Position numbers and translations under genes: made by a program
In this document: positions 32,881 through 41,769 of the stretch, piece after piece
Numbering within the stretch: the first letter of the stretch is position 1
Layout: every line of letters begins with the position of its first letter
The notes under the pieces: model-generated
The model's input: only the letters and a program-made list of their open reading frames with translations
What the model was told of the DNA's origin: nothing
Databases searched by the model: none
Assembly (NCBI GenBank): GCA_023410905.1
Contig: JAEYPL010000173.1
Location: 1 to 64,000, forward strand
Reading direction: 5' to 3'
Source of the DNA: Pseudomonadota bacterium
Lineage (GTDB): Bacteria > Pseudomonadota > Alphaproteobacteria > Rhizobiales > Hyphomicrobiaceae
Length of the DNA: 64,000 bases

Positions 32881-34932
32881 ATGGGGCTTGAACCCAACGG
32901 CAGTGCAACGCGCAGCGCCCGCGCAATCGCGATCCTTGGTCCTTATCTTTCCGGTAAAACAACTCTCCTCGAATCAATCCTCGCCCGGACCGGCGCCGTA
33001 ACGCGCCAGGGGGCGATCGCCGACAAGAACACGGTTGGCGACAATGTGCCCGAAGCGCGCGACCACGGCATGAGCGTCGAGGTCAACGTAGCCGATGTGG
33101 AATTCCTGGGGGATCGCTTCACATTCATCGACTGCCCGGGCTCCATCGAGTTCCAGGCGGAGGCCAATGCGGTACTGGCCGGCTGCGATGCTGCCGTGGT
33201 CGTCTGCGAGCCCGATCCCAAGCGCGTGCCGGCGCTCCAGCTCATTCTCAAACAGCTCGAGGATCGCGGCATTCCGCATTTTCTCTTCCTCAACAAGATC
33301 GACAGTTTCGAAACGCCGGTGCGCGAGATCCTGCCGATGCTGCAGCCGGCGAGCACCAAGCCGCTCGTGCTGCGACAGATCCCTGTCTGGGAGAACGGCA
33401 TCGCGACGGGCTTCGTCGATCTCGCGCTCGAACGCGCCTTCGTCTACCGCGAGCACGCGCCGTCCGAAGTCGTTCCGATGCCGGACGCGCTCGAGCCGCG
33501 TAAGCAGGAAGCGCGCTTCCACATGCTCGAGCAGCTCGCCGACTACGACGACGAGCTCATGGAGCAGCTGTTGAGCGACTTGCCGCCGCCGCGCGACAGG
33601 GTGTTCGAGGATCTTGCCAAGGAAATGCGCGAGGGTCTCATATGTCCGGTCCTGCTAGGCTCGGCCGAGAACGGCAATGGCATTGTGCGGCTCCTGAAGG
33701 CGCTGCGTCACGAGGCGCCGTTCGTTACGCATACGGCGGAGCGTCTCGGCGTTGGTGACGCCAAATCGGCCGTGCAGATCCTCAAGACTGTCTACACGGC
33801 GCACGGTGGCAAGTTGTCGATTGCGCGCGTTCTTGCGGGCGATATCCCGGATGGCGCGACGCTCTTCGGACCGCGGGGAGATGATCGCGTTGCCGGCATA
33901 TTCTCGATGGTGGGCCAGGATGCGCGCAAGCTTACCGGCGCCAAGCGCGGCGACACCGTGGCTCTCGGTCGGCTGGAGGGCGCCCGCACAGGCGAAACGC
34001 TCTCGGCGGAAAAGAGCGGCATTGCGCAGATCGAACGTCCCGAACAGGCCGCACCTGTTTACGGCGTCGCCATCGAGCTCAAGGACCGCAAGGACGAGGT
34101 CAAGCTGAGCGCCGCGCTCGCCAAGCTCATGGAGGAAGATCCCTCGGTGCGGCTCGACCACGCGGCCGAGACGCATCAGATGGTGCTCTGGGGACAGGGC
34201 GAGATGCATCTCCGCGTAGCCATGGAGCGCCTCAAGCGCAAGTACGGCATCGATGCGGGCACGCGCCGCCGCCAGATTCCTTACAAGGAGACGATCAAGG
34301 CCAGCGTCTCGATCCGCGGGCGGCACAAGAAGCAGTCGGGCGGCCATGGCCAGTTCGGCGATGTGGTCGTCGAGATCAAACCGCTACGGCGCGGTGAGGG
34401 TTTTCTGTTCGACGACACCATCACGGGTGGCGTGGTGCCGAAGCAGTTCATCCCCTCGGTCGAGATCGGCGTACGCGACTATCTCGTGCACGGGCCGCTC
34501 GGCTTTCCGGTGGTGGATGTTGCGGTCACGCTGACGGACGGCTCCTATCACAGCGTCGACAGCTCCGACATGGCCTTCCGGCAGGCGGGCCGGCTTGCGA
34601 TGTCGGAGGGCATGCCGAAGTGCGGGCCGGTATTGCTCGAGCCGGTGATGGCGGTCGATATCGTGGTGCCTTCGGAGGCGACGTCGCGCATCAATGCGAT
34701 GATCTCGCAGCGGCGGGGCCAGATTCTCGGCTTCGATGCGCGCCCCGACTGGCCGGGCTGGGATGTCGTCCAGGCGCGCGTGCCTGAAACGGAGATCCAG
34801 GACTTGATCGTGGAGCTGCGCTCTGCGACGGCGGGCGTCGGTTCCTTTGCGGCGAAGTTCGATCATCTCGCCGAGCTTACTGGGCGTCTGGCGGATCAGG
34901 TACTGGCGGCGCAGAAAGAGGCAGCTGCTTAG
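32881..34932 (+). CDS. Elongation factor G-like protein (EF-G paralogue, FusA2 type)
   Basis: 683-aa translational GTPase with all EF-G domains. The P-loop is GPYLSGKTT (G20-T28) and NKID is at 138-141. The G3 motif reads D84-C-P-G-S88 where canonical EF-G has D-x-P-G-H; the catalytic histidine is thus replaced by serine. The switch I RGITI element is also altered (HGMSVE). Domain IV/V landmarks are present (KASVSIRGRHKKQSGGHGQFGDVVVE; the loop IHGPLGFP-type LVHGPLGFPVVDV). Paralogues of this kind exist beside the housekeeping EF-G, and the mycobacterial one is reported to lack GTPase activity. The start at 32881 has an ideal AGGAGG; an ATG at 32797 lies within the hairpins. Confidence 0.9.
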   Translation: MGLEPNGSATRSARAIAILGPYLSGKTTLLESILARTGAVTRQGAIADKNTVGDNVPEARDHGMSVEVNVADVEFLGDRFTFIDCPGSIEFQAEANAVLAGCDAAVVVCEPDPKRVPALQLILKQLEDRGIPHFLFLNKIDSFETPVREILPMLQPASTKPLVLRQIPVWENGIATGFVDLALERAFVYREHAPSEVVPMPDALEPRKQEARFHMLEQLADYDDELMEQLLSDLPPPRDRVFEDLAKEMREGLICPVLLGSAENGNGIVRLLKALRHEAPFVTHTAERLGVGDAKSAVQILKTVYTAHGGKLSIARVLAGDIPDGATLFGPRGDDRVAGIFSMVGQDARKLTGAKRGDTVALGRLEGARTGETLSAEKSGIAQIERPEQAAPVYGVAIELKDRKDEVKLSAALAKLMEEDPSVRLDHAAETHQMVLWGQGEMHLRVAMERLKRKYGIDAGTRRRQIPYKETIKASVSIRGRHKKQSGGHGQFGDVVVEIKPLRRGEGFLFDDTITGGVVPKQFIPSVEIGVRDYLVHGPLGFPVVDVAVTLTDGSYHSVDSSDMAFRQAGRLAMSEGMPKCGPVLLEPVMAVDIVVPSEATSRINAMISQRRGQILGFDARPDWPGWDVVQARVPETEIQDLIVELRSATAGVGSFAAKFDHLAELTGRLADQVLAAQKEAAA

Positions 34933-35015
34933 TTCTCTTGTTTGACCGGCGCAAGGGCCGGCGCGTGGTCGCGCGCTCATGAAGAGGGAGTGACATAGAT
35001 CGCAGCCGCGACATG

Positions 35016-35134
35016 TCCCTTCTCCCCGTCCTTCACGGGGAGAAGGTTAGGATGAGGGGCGGCGCAATCGCTGACGTTTCCGGATGCCGCCGCCCCTCAC
35101 CCTAGCCCTCTCCCCGCAAGAACGGGGAGAGGGA
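35016..35134. repeat. Palindromic intergenic repeat, copy 2
   Basis: About 119 bp between convergent genes. The left half (CTTCTCCCCG loop CGGGGAGAAG, then a TTAGGATGAGGGGCGGC arm) and the right half (GCCGCCCCTCACCCTAG, then CTCTCCCCG loop CGGGGAGAGG) are near-perfect reverse complements around a CAATCGCTGACGTTTCCGGA centre. The architecture is the same as the element at 10412-10513, with a more diverged sequence there. It probably also serves as a bidirectional terminator here. Confidence 0.75.
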
Positions 35135-35142
35135 ATAAATGC

Positions 35143-36006
35143 TCAACGCATCAAGAACAGCGGACATTCGAGCGCGGAGACGAGGTCGCGGAGATCGCCG
35201 TGGGCTGGCACGAGAATGCCGCCGAAGTGCGCGATCAGGAAACCGCCGTGCAGTCGCCGGATGGCCTCCGCGAGTGCGGCCGGCGCGCCTTGATCGATCT
35301 GGCAACGCAATAGCAGCACTTTCGCCTGATCACCGAGCGCGAGGCGCGTCTGCTCCTCGAGATGCTGCGCGTCGTGCGCGTTGTCCGACAGCAGCATGGC
35401 CATGACGACACCGCCCGTGACGCTCGACATGCGCTCGGCGGCGCGCAGCATGGGCGGAAGATGATCCGGGCTCTCGATGACGGCGATGACAGGACCCCGG
35501 GTGCGGCGTGCCTTCGGACCGACCAGCATCAGGCCGGTATAGCCGGCGACATTGGCGAACAGCTCTGAAAGCCGCGTACCCTGCCCGGGCGCCAGCACAT
35601 CCGCGAGCGCGACGACGTTCCATGGCCCGTCCTCGGCGCAGGCCTTGGCGAGGGCCTGCATGGGATCGTCACGCACGACACGCGTGCGGAGCGGGACCTT
35701 GGCTTCCTGCGCCAGCGCCTCGACGCGGCGGCAGAGCGCGCGGCCCGCGAGCCGCAGGTCGCGCTCGATCGCGTCGCGCGATAGGGCGCGGCTCTTCGAT
35801 CCCGTGAGCGAGATTTCGCGCGCAAAGGGATAGCTCGCCATGTCGTAGAGCTGGAGATCCTCCACGAAGAGACTCTCGATCTCGGAGTGGAAGGCCTGCG
35901 CAATGCGGACAGCGGCCTCGAGCGCAACCGAATTTGGATGTCCCGACGTAATGTGCAGCACGACACGTCCGCGCTGCTCGCCTGCTTCGGCGACGTGCAT
36001 GATCAT
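35143..36006 (-). CDS. Universal stress protein-like tandem-domain protein, unknown function
   Basis: 287 aa without a clear named family. The N-terminal half (VVLHITSGHPNSVALEAAVRIAQAF, then EIESLFVEDLQL) and the C-terminal half (GPVIAVIESPDHLPPMLRAAERM) each look like the start of a UspA-type alpha/beta domain. The ATP-binding G-x2-G-x9-G-S/T motif is not evident, so nucleotide binding is doubtful. The ATG overlaps the stop of the upstream Lon-like protease gene (ATGA), which means coupled translation and probably a joint function, perhaps in stress or protein quality control. Confidence 0.6.
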   Translation of the reverse strand: MIMHVAEAGEQRGRVVLHITSGHPNSVALEAAVRIAQAFHSEIESLFVEDLQLYDMASYPFAREISLTGSKSRALSRDAIERDLRLAGRALCRRVEALAQEAKVPLRTRVVRDDPMQALAKACAEDGPWNVVALADVLAPGQGTRLSELFANVAGYTGLMLVGPKARRTRGPVIAVIESPDHLPPMLRAAERMSSVTGGVVMAMLLSDNAHDAQHLEEQTRLALGDQAKVLLLRCQIDQGAPAALAEAIRRLHGGFLIAHFGGILVPAHGDLRDLVSALECPLFLMR

Positions 36007-38558
36007 GTGAACGGCTTTCCGTTTTCGCTGCTGGGAGCGCTGTCGCTGCCGCCGGATTCGGAGCGGCGGGAGAAGGCGCGACCCCGTTCGGCAAAACTGC
36101 GAAGCTTCTCCTCGACCTTGCGATTTATGCTGCCAGCTTCGAATTCTCCATCATCGCCACGTGTGCCGGCTTTGACGCCGGTCAAAATCTCGATGCCCTG
36201 GTCGATCGTATCGACGGCATGGACTGCGAACTTGCCTGATTTTACGGCTTCGACAACGTCCTCACGCAGCATGAGATGCTGAACATTCGCACGCGGAACG
36301 AGCACGCCCTGATCGCCAGTGAGGCCGCGCGCCCTGCAGACATCGAAGAAGCCTTCGATCTTCTCGTTGACGCCGCCGATGGCCTGCACCTCGCCCCATT
36401 GGTTGACCGAGCCTGTCACGGCATAGGACTGCTTGATCGGCACTTCCGAGAGGGCCGATATGAGCGCGTAGAGTTCGGTCGAGGAAGCGCTGTCGCCATC
36501 GACGCCGCCATAGGACTGCTCGAAGACCAGCGTGGCCGCGAGCGCGAGCGGCACATCGAGGGCGTAGCGGCCTGCGAGATAGCCCCAGAGGATCATCACG
36601 CCCTTGGTGTGAAGCGCACCGCCGAGCTTGGCTTCACGCTCGATATCGGTCACGCGACCGGAGCCCATGCGCACGCGCGCGGTGATGCGGCTCGGGCGTC
36701 CGAAAGCGAAATCACCGAGCTGGAGGACGGCAAGGCCATTGATCTGCCCGACCTTGGCACCCGTCGTGTCGACCAGCACGATCTGGCGCTCGATGGTCTC
36801 CTGGGCGCGGTCGCGCAGCCGGTCCGAGCGCTGAACGCTCTCGTCGATAGCCTGCGCGACATCCGCGCGGGTGGTCACGTCGCGACCTGCCTGCGCCGCC
36901 CAGTAATCGGCCTCGCGCACGAGGTCGGCAATGCGGCCGATCTCGATGGAAAGTTTTTCGCGGTCGGAGGCGAGGCGCGCGCCCTCCTCGATGATGCGCG
37001 CGACGGCGGGTGCATCGAGCGGCTTGATCTTGTGCTCCGTAACGATCGATGCAATCAGGCGGGCATAGGCCTGATCGTTCTCGGTGGAGCGCGGGATCGA
37101 GTCGTCGAAGTCTGCCTGCACCTTGAAGAAGCGCGAGAAGTCCGGATCGGCCTGAGCGAGCAGGTAATAGAGCTCGCGATCGCCGAGCAGGAAGACCTTG
37201 GTCTCGAAGGGAATGGGCTCGGGATCGAGCGACTGCGTCGACATCATGCCCGCCATCTCGGAGGGCTGCTCGATGCGGATCTCGCGCGCCTTGATGGTGC
37301 GCTTGAGCGCTTCCCATGCAAAAGGCGACATCAGCAGCTTGCGCGCGTCGATCATGAGATAGCCGCCGTTCGCCTTGTGCAGCGCGCCCGGCTTGATGAG
37401 CAGAAAGTCCGTCACGAGCGCGCCCATCTGGGCAATATGCTCGACGCGGCCGATGAGGTTGCCGTAGGTCGGATTCAGTTCCTCGACGAGAGGCGCGACG
37501 GGGGCATCGTCCCCGTTGTGCGAGACCATCGGGTTGACCATGTAGCGGCGGAAACGAGGATCGCGCGCCGTGTCAGCCGGCTGCTTGACCATCTCGTTCT
37601 CCTCGCCGGCGGGCGCCAGGAAAAGCCCGACGTTGCGGATGAGATCGCGACCGACGGCGTCGAGATAGCTCAATACTTCCGGCTGGTCGCTGAAGGATGC
37701 CGCGAGGTCGTCCAGCGCCTCGTGTACGGCGAGCGCCGCGATCTCCTCGTTGAGCTCGCTCAGCTTGGCGCGCCGCTGCTTGTCCGTTTTGGGTAGCTTC
37801 TCGATGATCTCGGCGAGCTCTTTCTGCAGGGCTTCGATGCGCTGCTCGATCTGCTTGCGCATGGTCTCGGGCAGCGTATTGAAGACCTCGGGCTTGACGA
37901 TCTTGCCCTCGTGCATCGGCGCCATGGCAAAGCCGGTGGGCGTGCGCAGAATGGTGATGTTCTGGCCGTTCGCCTTGGTATTGAGCGCCTCGAAGGCCTG
38001 CTCCTGGCCTGAGCGGAATTCCTCGTCGATCGCGCGGCGACGCGTCTGATAGTCCTCGCCCTCGAACATGGCGGGGAGCGTGTTTCTCAACTCGTCGATC
38101 GCCGCGATCATGCCCTTCACGAGCGCGCGCGCGCGACCGGGCGGCAGCTTCAGCGCGCGCGGCCTGTTCGGCGTCTCGAAGTTGTTGACGTAGACCCAAT
38201 CGGGCGGGATCGACAGATCCTTGAGTTTGCGCTCGAGATGCTGGCGAACGGCCGTCGTCTTGCCGGACGCGGCGGGGCCGAGCACGAAGATGTTGAAATC
38301 GTGGCTCGCCATGTCGGCGCCGAACTGGATAGCCTTGAGCGCGCGATCCTGGCCGATGAGGCCGCGCGCGGGTTCCAGCTCGGAGGTGGTTTTGAAGCCG
38401 AGCGCGGCCGGGTCCACAACACGCCGGAGCTCAGCGATGGCGAGCGGTGTGTGCGACGGCGCAGTCGTAAGACCAGCAGCGGTGGGCGCCTGCGTGGTGG
38501 TGGCCTTGGCCTCCTCAGGCTTGTCGCTTTTGGAGGGCTGAGATTTCCAGAAGGCCAT
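36003..38558 (-). CDS. Lon-like AAA+ ATP-dependent protease (AAA_32/Lon_C type)
   Basis: 851 aa. It lacks the Lon N-terminal substrate domain. The N-terminal third has an AAA Walker A (FVLGPAASGKTTAVRQHLE) after a LIGQDRALKAIQFG element. A long helical insertion follows (about residues 150-330), then GALHKANGGYLMIDARKLL (Walker B-like) and the Lon proteolytic domain with the Ser in GGVDGDSASSTELYALISALS and the Lys in IGGVNEKIEGFFDVCRARG. This is the YcbZ/LonC-like branch, a putative protease distinct from housekeeping Lon. The 3' end overlaps the Usp-like gene. Substrates are unknown. Confidence 0.88.
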   Translation of the reverse strand: MAFWKSQPSKSDKPEEAKATTTQAPTAAGLTTAPSHTPLAIAELRRVVDPAALGFKTTSELEPARGLIGQDRALKAIQFGADMASHDFNIFVLGPAASGKTTAVRQHLERKLKDLSIPPDWVYVNNFETPNRPRALKLPPGRARALVKGMIAAIDELRNTLPAMFEGEDYQTRRRAIDEEFRSGQEQAFEALNTKANGQNITILRTPTGFAMAPMHEGKIVKPEVFNTLPETMRKQIEQRIEALQKELAEIIEKLPKTDKQRRAKLSELNEEIAALAVHEALDDLAASFSDQPEVLSYLDAVGRDLIRNVGLFLAPAGEENEMVKQPADTARDPRFRRYMVNPMVSHNGDDAPVAPLVEELNPTYGNLIGRVEHIAQMGALVTDFLLIKPGALHKANGGYLMIDARKLLMSPFAWEALKRTIKAREIRIEQPSEMAGMMSTQSLDPEPIPFETKVFLLGDRELYYLLAQADPDFSRFFKVQADFDDSIPRSTENDQAYARLIASIVTEHKIKPLDAPAVARIIEEGARLASDREKLSIEIGRIADLVREADYWAAQAGRDVTTRADVAQAIDESVQRSDRLRDRAQETIERQIVLVDTTGAKVGQINGLAVLQLGDFAFGRPSRITARVRMGSGRVTDIEREAKLGGALHTKGVMILWGYLAGRYALDVPLALAATLVFEQSYGGVDGDSASSTELYALISALSEVPIKQSYAVTGSVNQWGEVQAIGGVNEKIEGFFDVCRARGLTGDQGVLVPRANVQHLMLREDVVEAVKSGKFAVHAVDTIDQGIEILTGVKAGTRGDDGEFEAGSINRKVEEKLRSFAERGRAFSRRSESGGSDSAPSSENGKPFT

Positions 38559-38666
38559 GCAACATTACTCCTCGCCAACTTGGCGTTCACTCACCGGCGC
38601 CCGAGGCGCCTCGGAGGAAAACGCACCGGCGCCACGCGGTCAACCCATCGCCGGAAACGCCGTCCA

Positions 38667-39821
38667 CTATGCCTGCTGAGCTGTCGGCGCGCTGCTGGGC
38701 GCTTCGGCATCAGGGGCAGCGATCCGATCGGTGCGGCTCTCGAGATAAGCCTCGCTGCGCATCTCGATGAGGCGGCTCACCGTGCGCTCGAAGAGCACTG
38801 CCGCATCACCCGCCGGATAGAGATCCTGCGGCTCGGCTTCGGCCGAGGCGATAAGCCCTACGCGGCTGTCATATAGTGTGTCGATCAGATTGATGAACCG
38901 GCGTGCCTCGTTGCGCTTTTCCGGCGGCAGCTTGGGTATGCCTTCGATGATCACCGTATGGAAGGCATGCGCGATGTGGAGATAGTCCAGGGAGCCGAGC
39001 GGCTTGGCGCACAGATCGTCGAACGTGAAATACGCAACGCCGCGGGCCGCCTCGGGGACATTGAGCGTGCGCCCCTTCACGTCGAGCGTCATCGGCTTGC
39101 CCTTCCACACACCCGTGAGGCGCGTGAACGCAGCTCTGAGCGCGCGGCGCGGATCAGAATTGGCCGGTGTGAAGTAAAGTGGCTGGCCGGCGAGCTTCTC
39201 GAGCCGGAAATCCTTCGCGGCACCGAGTTCGACCACTTCCATATGCTGCTCGATGAGATCGATGGAGGGCAGGAAGAGCTGGCGGTTGAGGCCGTTCAGG
39301 TAGAGGCCGCGTGGCGGTTGGTTCGACGTAGCGACCATCACGACCTGGCGTTCGAACAGGCCCTTGAACAGTCGGCCGAGGATCATCGCGTCGGCGATGT
39401 CGGTCACATGAAGTTCATCGAAGCACAGGAGCTGCGCTTCGTCGGCAATGGCGTTCGCGACATGCGGCAGAGGATCGCCGCTGACAGTCTTGCGCGCCGT
39501 CCCGATGCGATCGTGCGTTTCGGCCATGAACTCGTGGAAGTGGATGCGTCGCTTCGGCGCGAATTGAACCGTGTCGAAGAACAGATCCATGAGCATGGTC
39601 TTGCCGCGGCCGACCTTGCCGTGGATGTAAAGGCCGCGTGGCGTCGGTCGCTTAGTGGCGAAGAGGTTCGCAAGCTTCCAGCCGCCATTCGTCGGACGCC
39701 AGTCCTTCAGCTCGACGGCAAGCGCATCGAGGCGGGCCGCGACCGCGGCTTGCGCTTCATCGAAGCTCGCTTCTCCGGCTTCGACGCGCGCATTGTATCG
39801 TGCAAGTGGGCTCGCGCTCAT
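38667..39821 (-). CDS. zapE: Cell division protein ZapE (AFG1-like ATPase)
   Basis: 384-aa P-loop ATPase. Walker A is YIHGKVGRGKTMLMDLFFD and Walker B is LLCFDELHVTDIADAMIL, with the AFG1 signatures RIHFHEFMAETHDRI, FERQVVMVATSNQPPRGLYLNGLNRQLFLPSIDLI and YDSRVGLIASAEAEP. ZapE binds the FtsZ ring and modulates constriction; the eukaryotic homologue AFG1 is mitochondrial. The start at 39821 gives the usual length; the frame stays open upstream to 40253 but without conserved residues. In other alphaproteobacteria zapE precedes mdh/sucCD, which are not here. Confidence 0.92.
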   Translation of the reverse strand: MSASPLARYNARVEAGEASFDEAQAAVAARLDALAVELKDWRPTNGGWKLANLFATKRPTPRGLYIHGKVGRGKTMLMDLFFDTVQFAPKRRIHFHEFMAETHDRIGTARKTVSGDPLPHVANAIADEAQLLCFDELHVTDIADAMILGRLFKGLFERQVVMVATSNQPPRGLYLNGLNRQLFLPSIDLIEQHMEVVELGAAKDFRLEKLAGQPLYFTPANSDPRRALRAAFTRLTGVWKGKPMTLDVKGRTLNVPEAARGVAYFTFDDLCAKPLGSLDYLHIAHAFHTVIIEGIPKLPPEKRNEARRFINLIDTLYDSRVGLIASAEAEPQDLYPAGDAAVLFERTVSRLIEMRSEAYLESRTDRIAAPDAEAPSSAPTAQQA

Positions 39822-40207
39822 GATCTCAGCGTGCGGGCGGGACCGTTTGAATTGCGGACGATCTCGGAATTCCAGCCTTCGGCGGCAGAATGCCCGCGTC
39901 GGTAGGGTTCGATCGAGTGTTGAGCTAGCCCCTCTCGGAGGCAGGGTCAAGCATTCGAGGCCGAGGGGCCTCTCGCGTGCAACGCGGGGTTGCGTCGAAA
40001 CCGCTATCCGTTCGCTCTGCGCGCCCGTTCGCGGGGCGGACTGTTGGTATGCCAGCGACAGTGCCAGGGAGAACAAGGCACTGGACGCGCCGGGTGAAAC
40101 GCGGCAAGCTGCCGCCAAATTCGCAGGTGTCGGCGGGTTCGCGGACAAATAATGCGATGATGATGAGCGGTCGGCACGAAGCTGCTGCCTGTGATGGGAG
40201 GGAATGA
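39822..40207. other. Intergenic region between divergent zapE and the liv operon
   Basis: 386 bp. It contains a stem formed by GCCCCTCTCGG (39928-39938) and CCGAGGGGC (39961-39969), with a competing AGGCC/GGCCT hairpin at 39958-39971. No convincing promoter hexamers or ORF are seen. The minus-strand frame of zapE remains open through the region but has no family-like sequence. Confidence 0.4.
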
Positions 40208-41032
40208 GTGGTCGCTGTTGTCGAGCCTGTCTCGGCGCGGCAGGAGACTTCATCGTCTCCGCAACCGCTGCTGAGTGTCAGGAACGTTTCCGTACGGTTT
40301 GGTGGCATCGTCGCGCTCGACGGGATCACATTCGATATCCACGGCGGTGAGATCGCGGGCCTCATCGGGCCGAATGGAGCTGGCAAGACCACGCTCTTCA
40401 ATTGCCTCTCCCGCCTCTACATCCCCAATGACGGCGATATTCTCTTCGAGGGGAAATCGATCCTCAGCTCGCCGCGCCACGAGATTCCGACCATCGGTCT
40501 CGGCAGAACCTTCCAGAACGTCGCATTGTTCGATCGCTTGAGCGTGCTCGACAACGTCAAGGTCGGCTGTCACAGCCAGAGCTCCTCCGGCTTCCTCGCG
40601 ACGGCGCTCCGTCTGCCGGGCGTTGCGGCCGAAGAACAGCGCATTACCGAGCGGGCCTGGGAACTCATCGAGTTCATGGATCTGAAGCCCTTTGCCGCCA
40701 TGCAGGCGGGGCCACTGCCATTTCCGATCCGCAAGCGTGTCGAGCTTGCGCGTGCTCTGGCCGCCAGTCCGAAGCTCCTTCTCCTGGACGAGCCGGCCGC
40801 TGGTCTCAATCATGAGGAGATTGGCGTGCTGGAGGCGCAAATCCGTCGCGTGCGCGATCTCCAGAAGGTCACCGTCCTGCTGGTCGAGCATCACATGAGC
40901 TTGGTCATGGCGGTGTCGGACAAGGTCGTCGCGATCGATTTCGGCCGCAAGATCGCCGAGGGCACTCCTGCGCAGGTGCAGCGCGATCCCGAAGTGATCA
41001 AGGCCTATCTCGGCACGGGAGCCGAGACATGA
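40208..41032 (+). CDS. livG: Branched-chain-type ABC transporter ATP-binding protein (LivG), system 1
   Basis: 274 aa, starting at GTG 40208 behind GGGAGGG. Walker A is GLIGPNGAGKTTLFN, Q-loop FQNVALFDRLSVLDNV, Walker B LLLLDEPAAGL and the H-loop LLVEHHMSLVM. The ABC signature is atypical: LPFPIRKRVELARAL, in which the normally conserved Gly of LSxGQ is Pro. It powers uptake of amino acids, urea or aromatic acids across the inner membrane together with the next four genes, which follow in the order livF, livH, livM, livK. Its stop overlaps livF by 4 nt. Confidence 0.93.
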   Translation: MVAVVEPVSARQETSSSPQPLLSVRNVSVRFGGIVALDGITFDIHGGEIAGLIGPNGAGKTTLFNCLSRLYIPNDGDILFEGKSILSSPRHEIPTIGLGRTFQNVALFDRLSVLDNVKVGCHSQSSSGFLATALRLPGVAAEEQRITERAWELIEFMDLKPFAAMQAGPLPFPIRKRVELARALAASPKLLLLDEPAAGLNHEEIGVLEAQIRRVRDLQKVTVLLVEHHMSLVMAVSDKVVAIDFGRKIAEGTPAQVQRDPEVIKAYLGTGAET

Positions 41033-41742
41033 GCAACATGCTGGAAGTCAAGGATCTCAAGGCCTACTACGGTCCTTCACAGGCGCTCCACGGCATCAGC
41101 TTTTCGCTTGCCAAGGGCGGGATCACGACGCTGCTCGGGGCGAACGGCGCCGGCAAGACGACGACGCTCCGCGCCATCTGCGGTATGGTGCGTGCCGAGG
41201 GCAGCGTGACGATCGACGGCGAGCCGGTCACGGGCAAGGCGACGGAATCCGTCGTCCGTCTGGGCGTCGGGCATGTGCCCGAGGGGCGCGGCACGTTCAC
41301 CGAACTCAGCGTCGAGGAGAACCTGCGGGTCGCAGCCTACACGCGGCGCGACAAGGCCGCCGCGGCGCGCGATCTCGACATGGTCTTCACATATTTCCCG
41401 CGTCTCAAGGAGCGCATGGCGCAGCAGGCGGGCACGCTGTCCGGTGGCGAGCAGCAAATGCTCGCCATCTCACGCGCACTGATGCTCGGGCCGCGCCTCA
41501 TGCTGCTGGACGAGCCGTCCTTCGGTCTCGCACCGCTCATCGTGCAGGAGATCTTCCGCATCATGCGGCGGATCAACGAGGAGGCGAAGGTCTCGATGCT
41601 GCTCGTGGAGCAGAACGCGGCCCTCGCGCTCGATCTCGCGGATCATGCCTACGTGCTCGAGACGGGGAGCGTCGTGATGTCGGGTACCTCGGCGGACGTT
41701 AAGTCGGACGAGCAGATACGCAAATCCTATCTCGGATACTGA
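41029..41742 (+). CDS. livF: Branched-chain-type ABC transporter ATP-binding protein (LivF), system 1
   Basis: 237 aa, the second ATPase of the importer. Walker A is LLGANGAGKTTTLRAICG, the signature is canonical (TLSGGEQQMLAISRALM), and Walker B is LMLLDEPSFGLAP. The GHVPEGRGTFTELSVEENL block is typical of LivF. It starts inside the livG stop (ATGA overlap) and is followed after 27 bp by livH. The heterodimer thus pairs one atypical C-loop (LivG) with one standard C-loop (LivF). Confidence 0.95.
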   Translation: MSNMLEVKDLKAYYGPSQALHGISFSLAKGGITTLLGANGAGKTTTLRAICGMVRAEGSVTIDGEPVTGKATESVVRLGVGHVPEGRGTFTELSVEENLRVAAYTRRDKAAAARDLDMVFTYFPRLKERMAQQAGTLSGGEQQMLAISRALMLGPRLMLLDEPSFGLAPLIVQEIFRIMRRINEEAKVSMLLVEQNAALALDLADHAYVLETGSVVMSGTSADVKSDEQIRKSYLGY

Positions 41743-41769
41743 TCTCGGCAGCCGGAACAGCGGATCGTC

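Noticed and set aside
36276..37796. 506-codon plus-strand frame opposite the Lon-like protease
   Set aside because: Mirror of the protease gene; no recognisable domain.
38667..40253. Longer zapE frame (528 codons)
   Set aside because: The extension upstream of 39821 lacks conserved residues, and the 384-aa form matches the family length.
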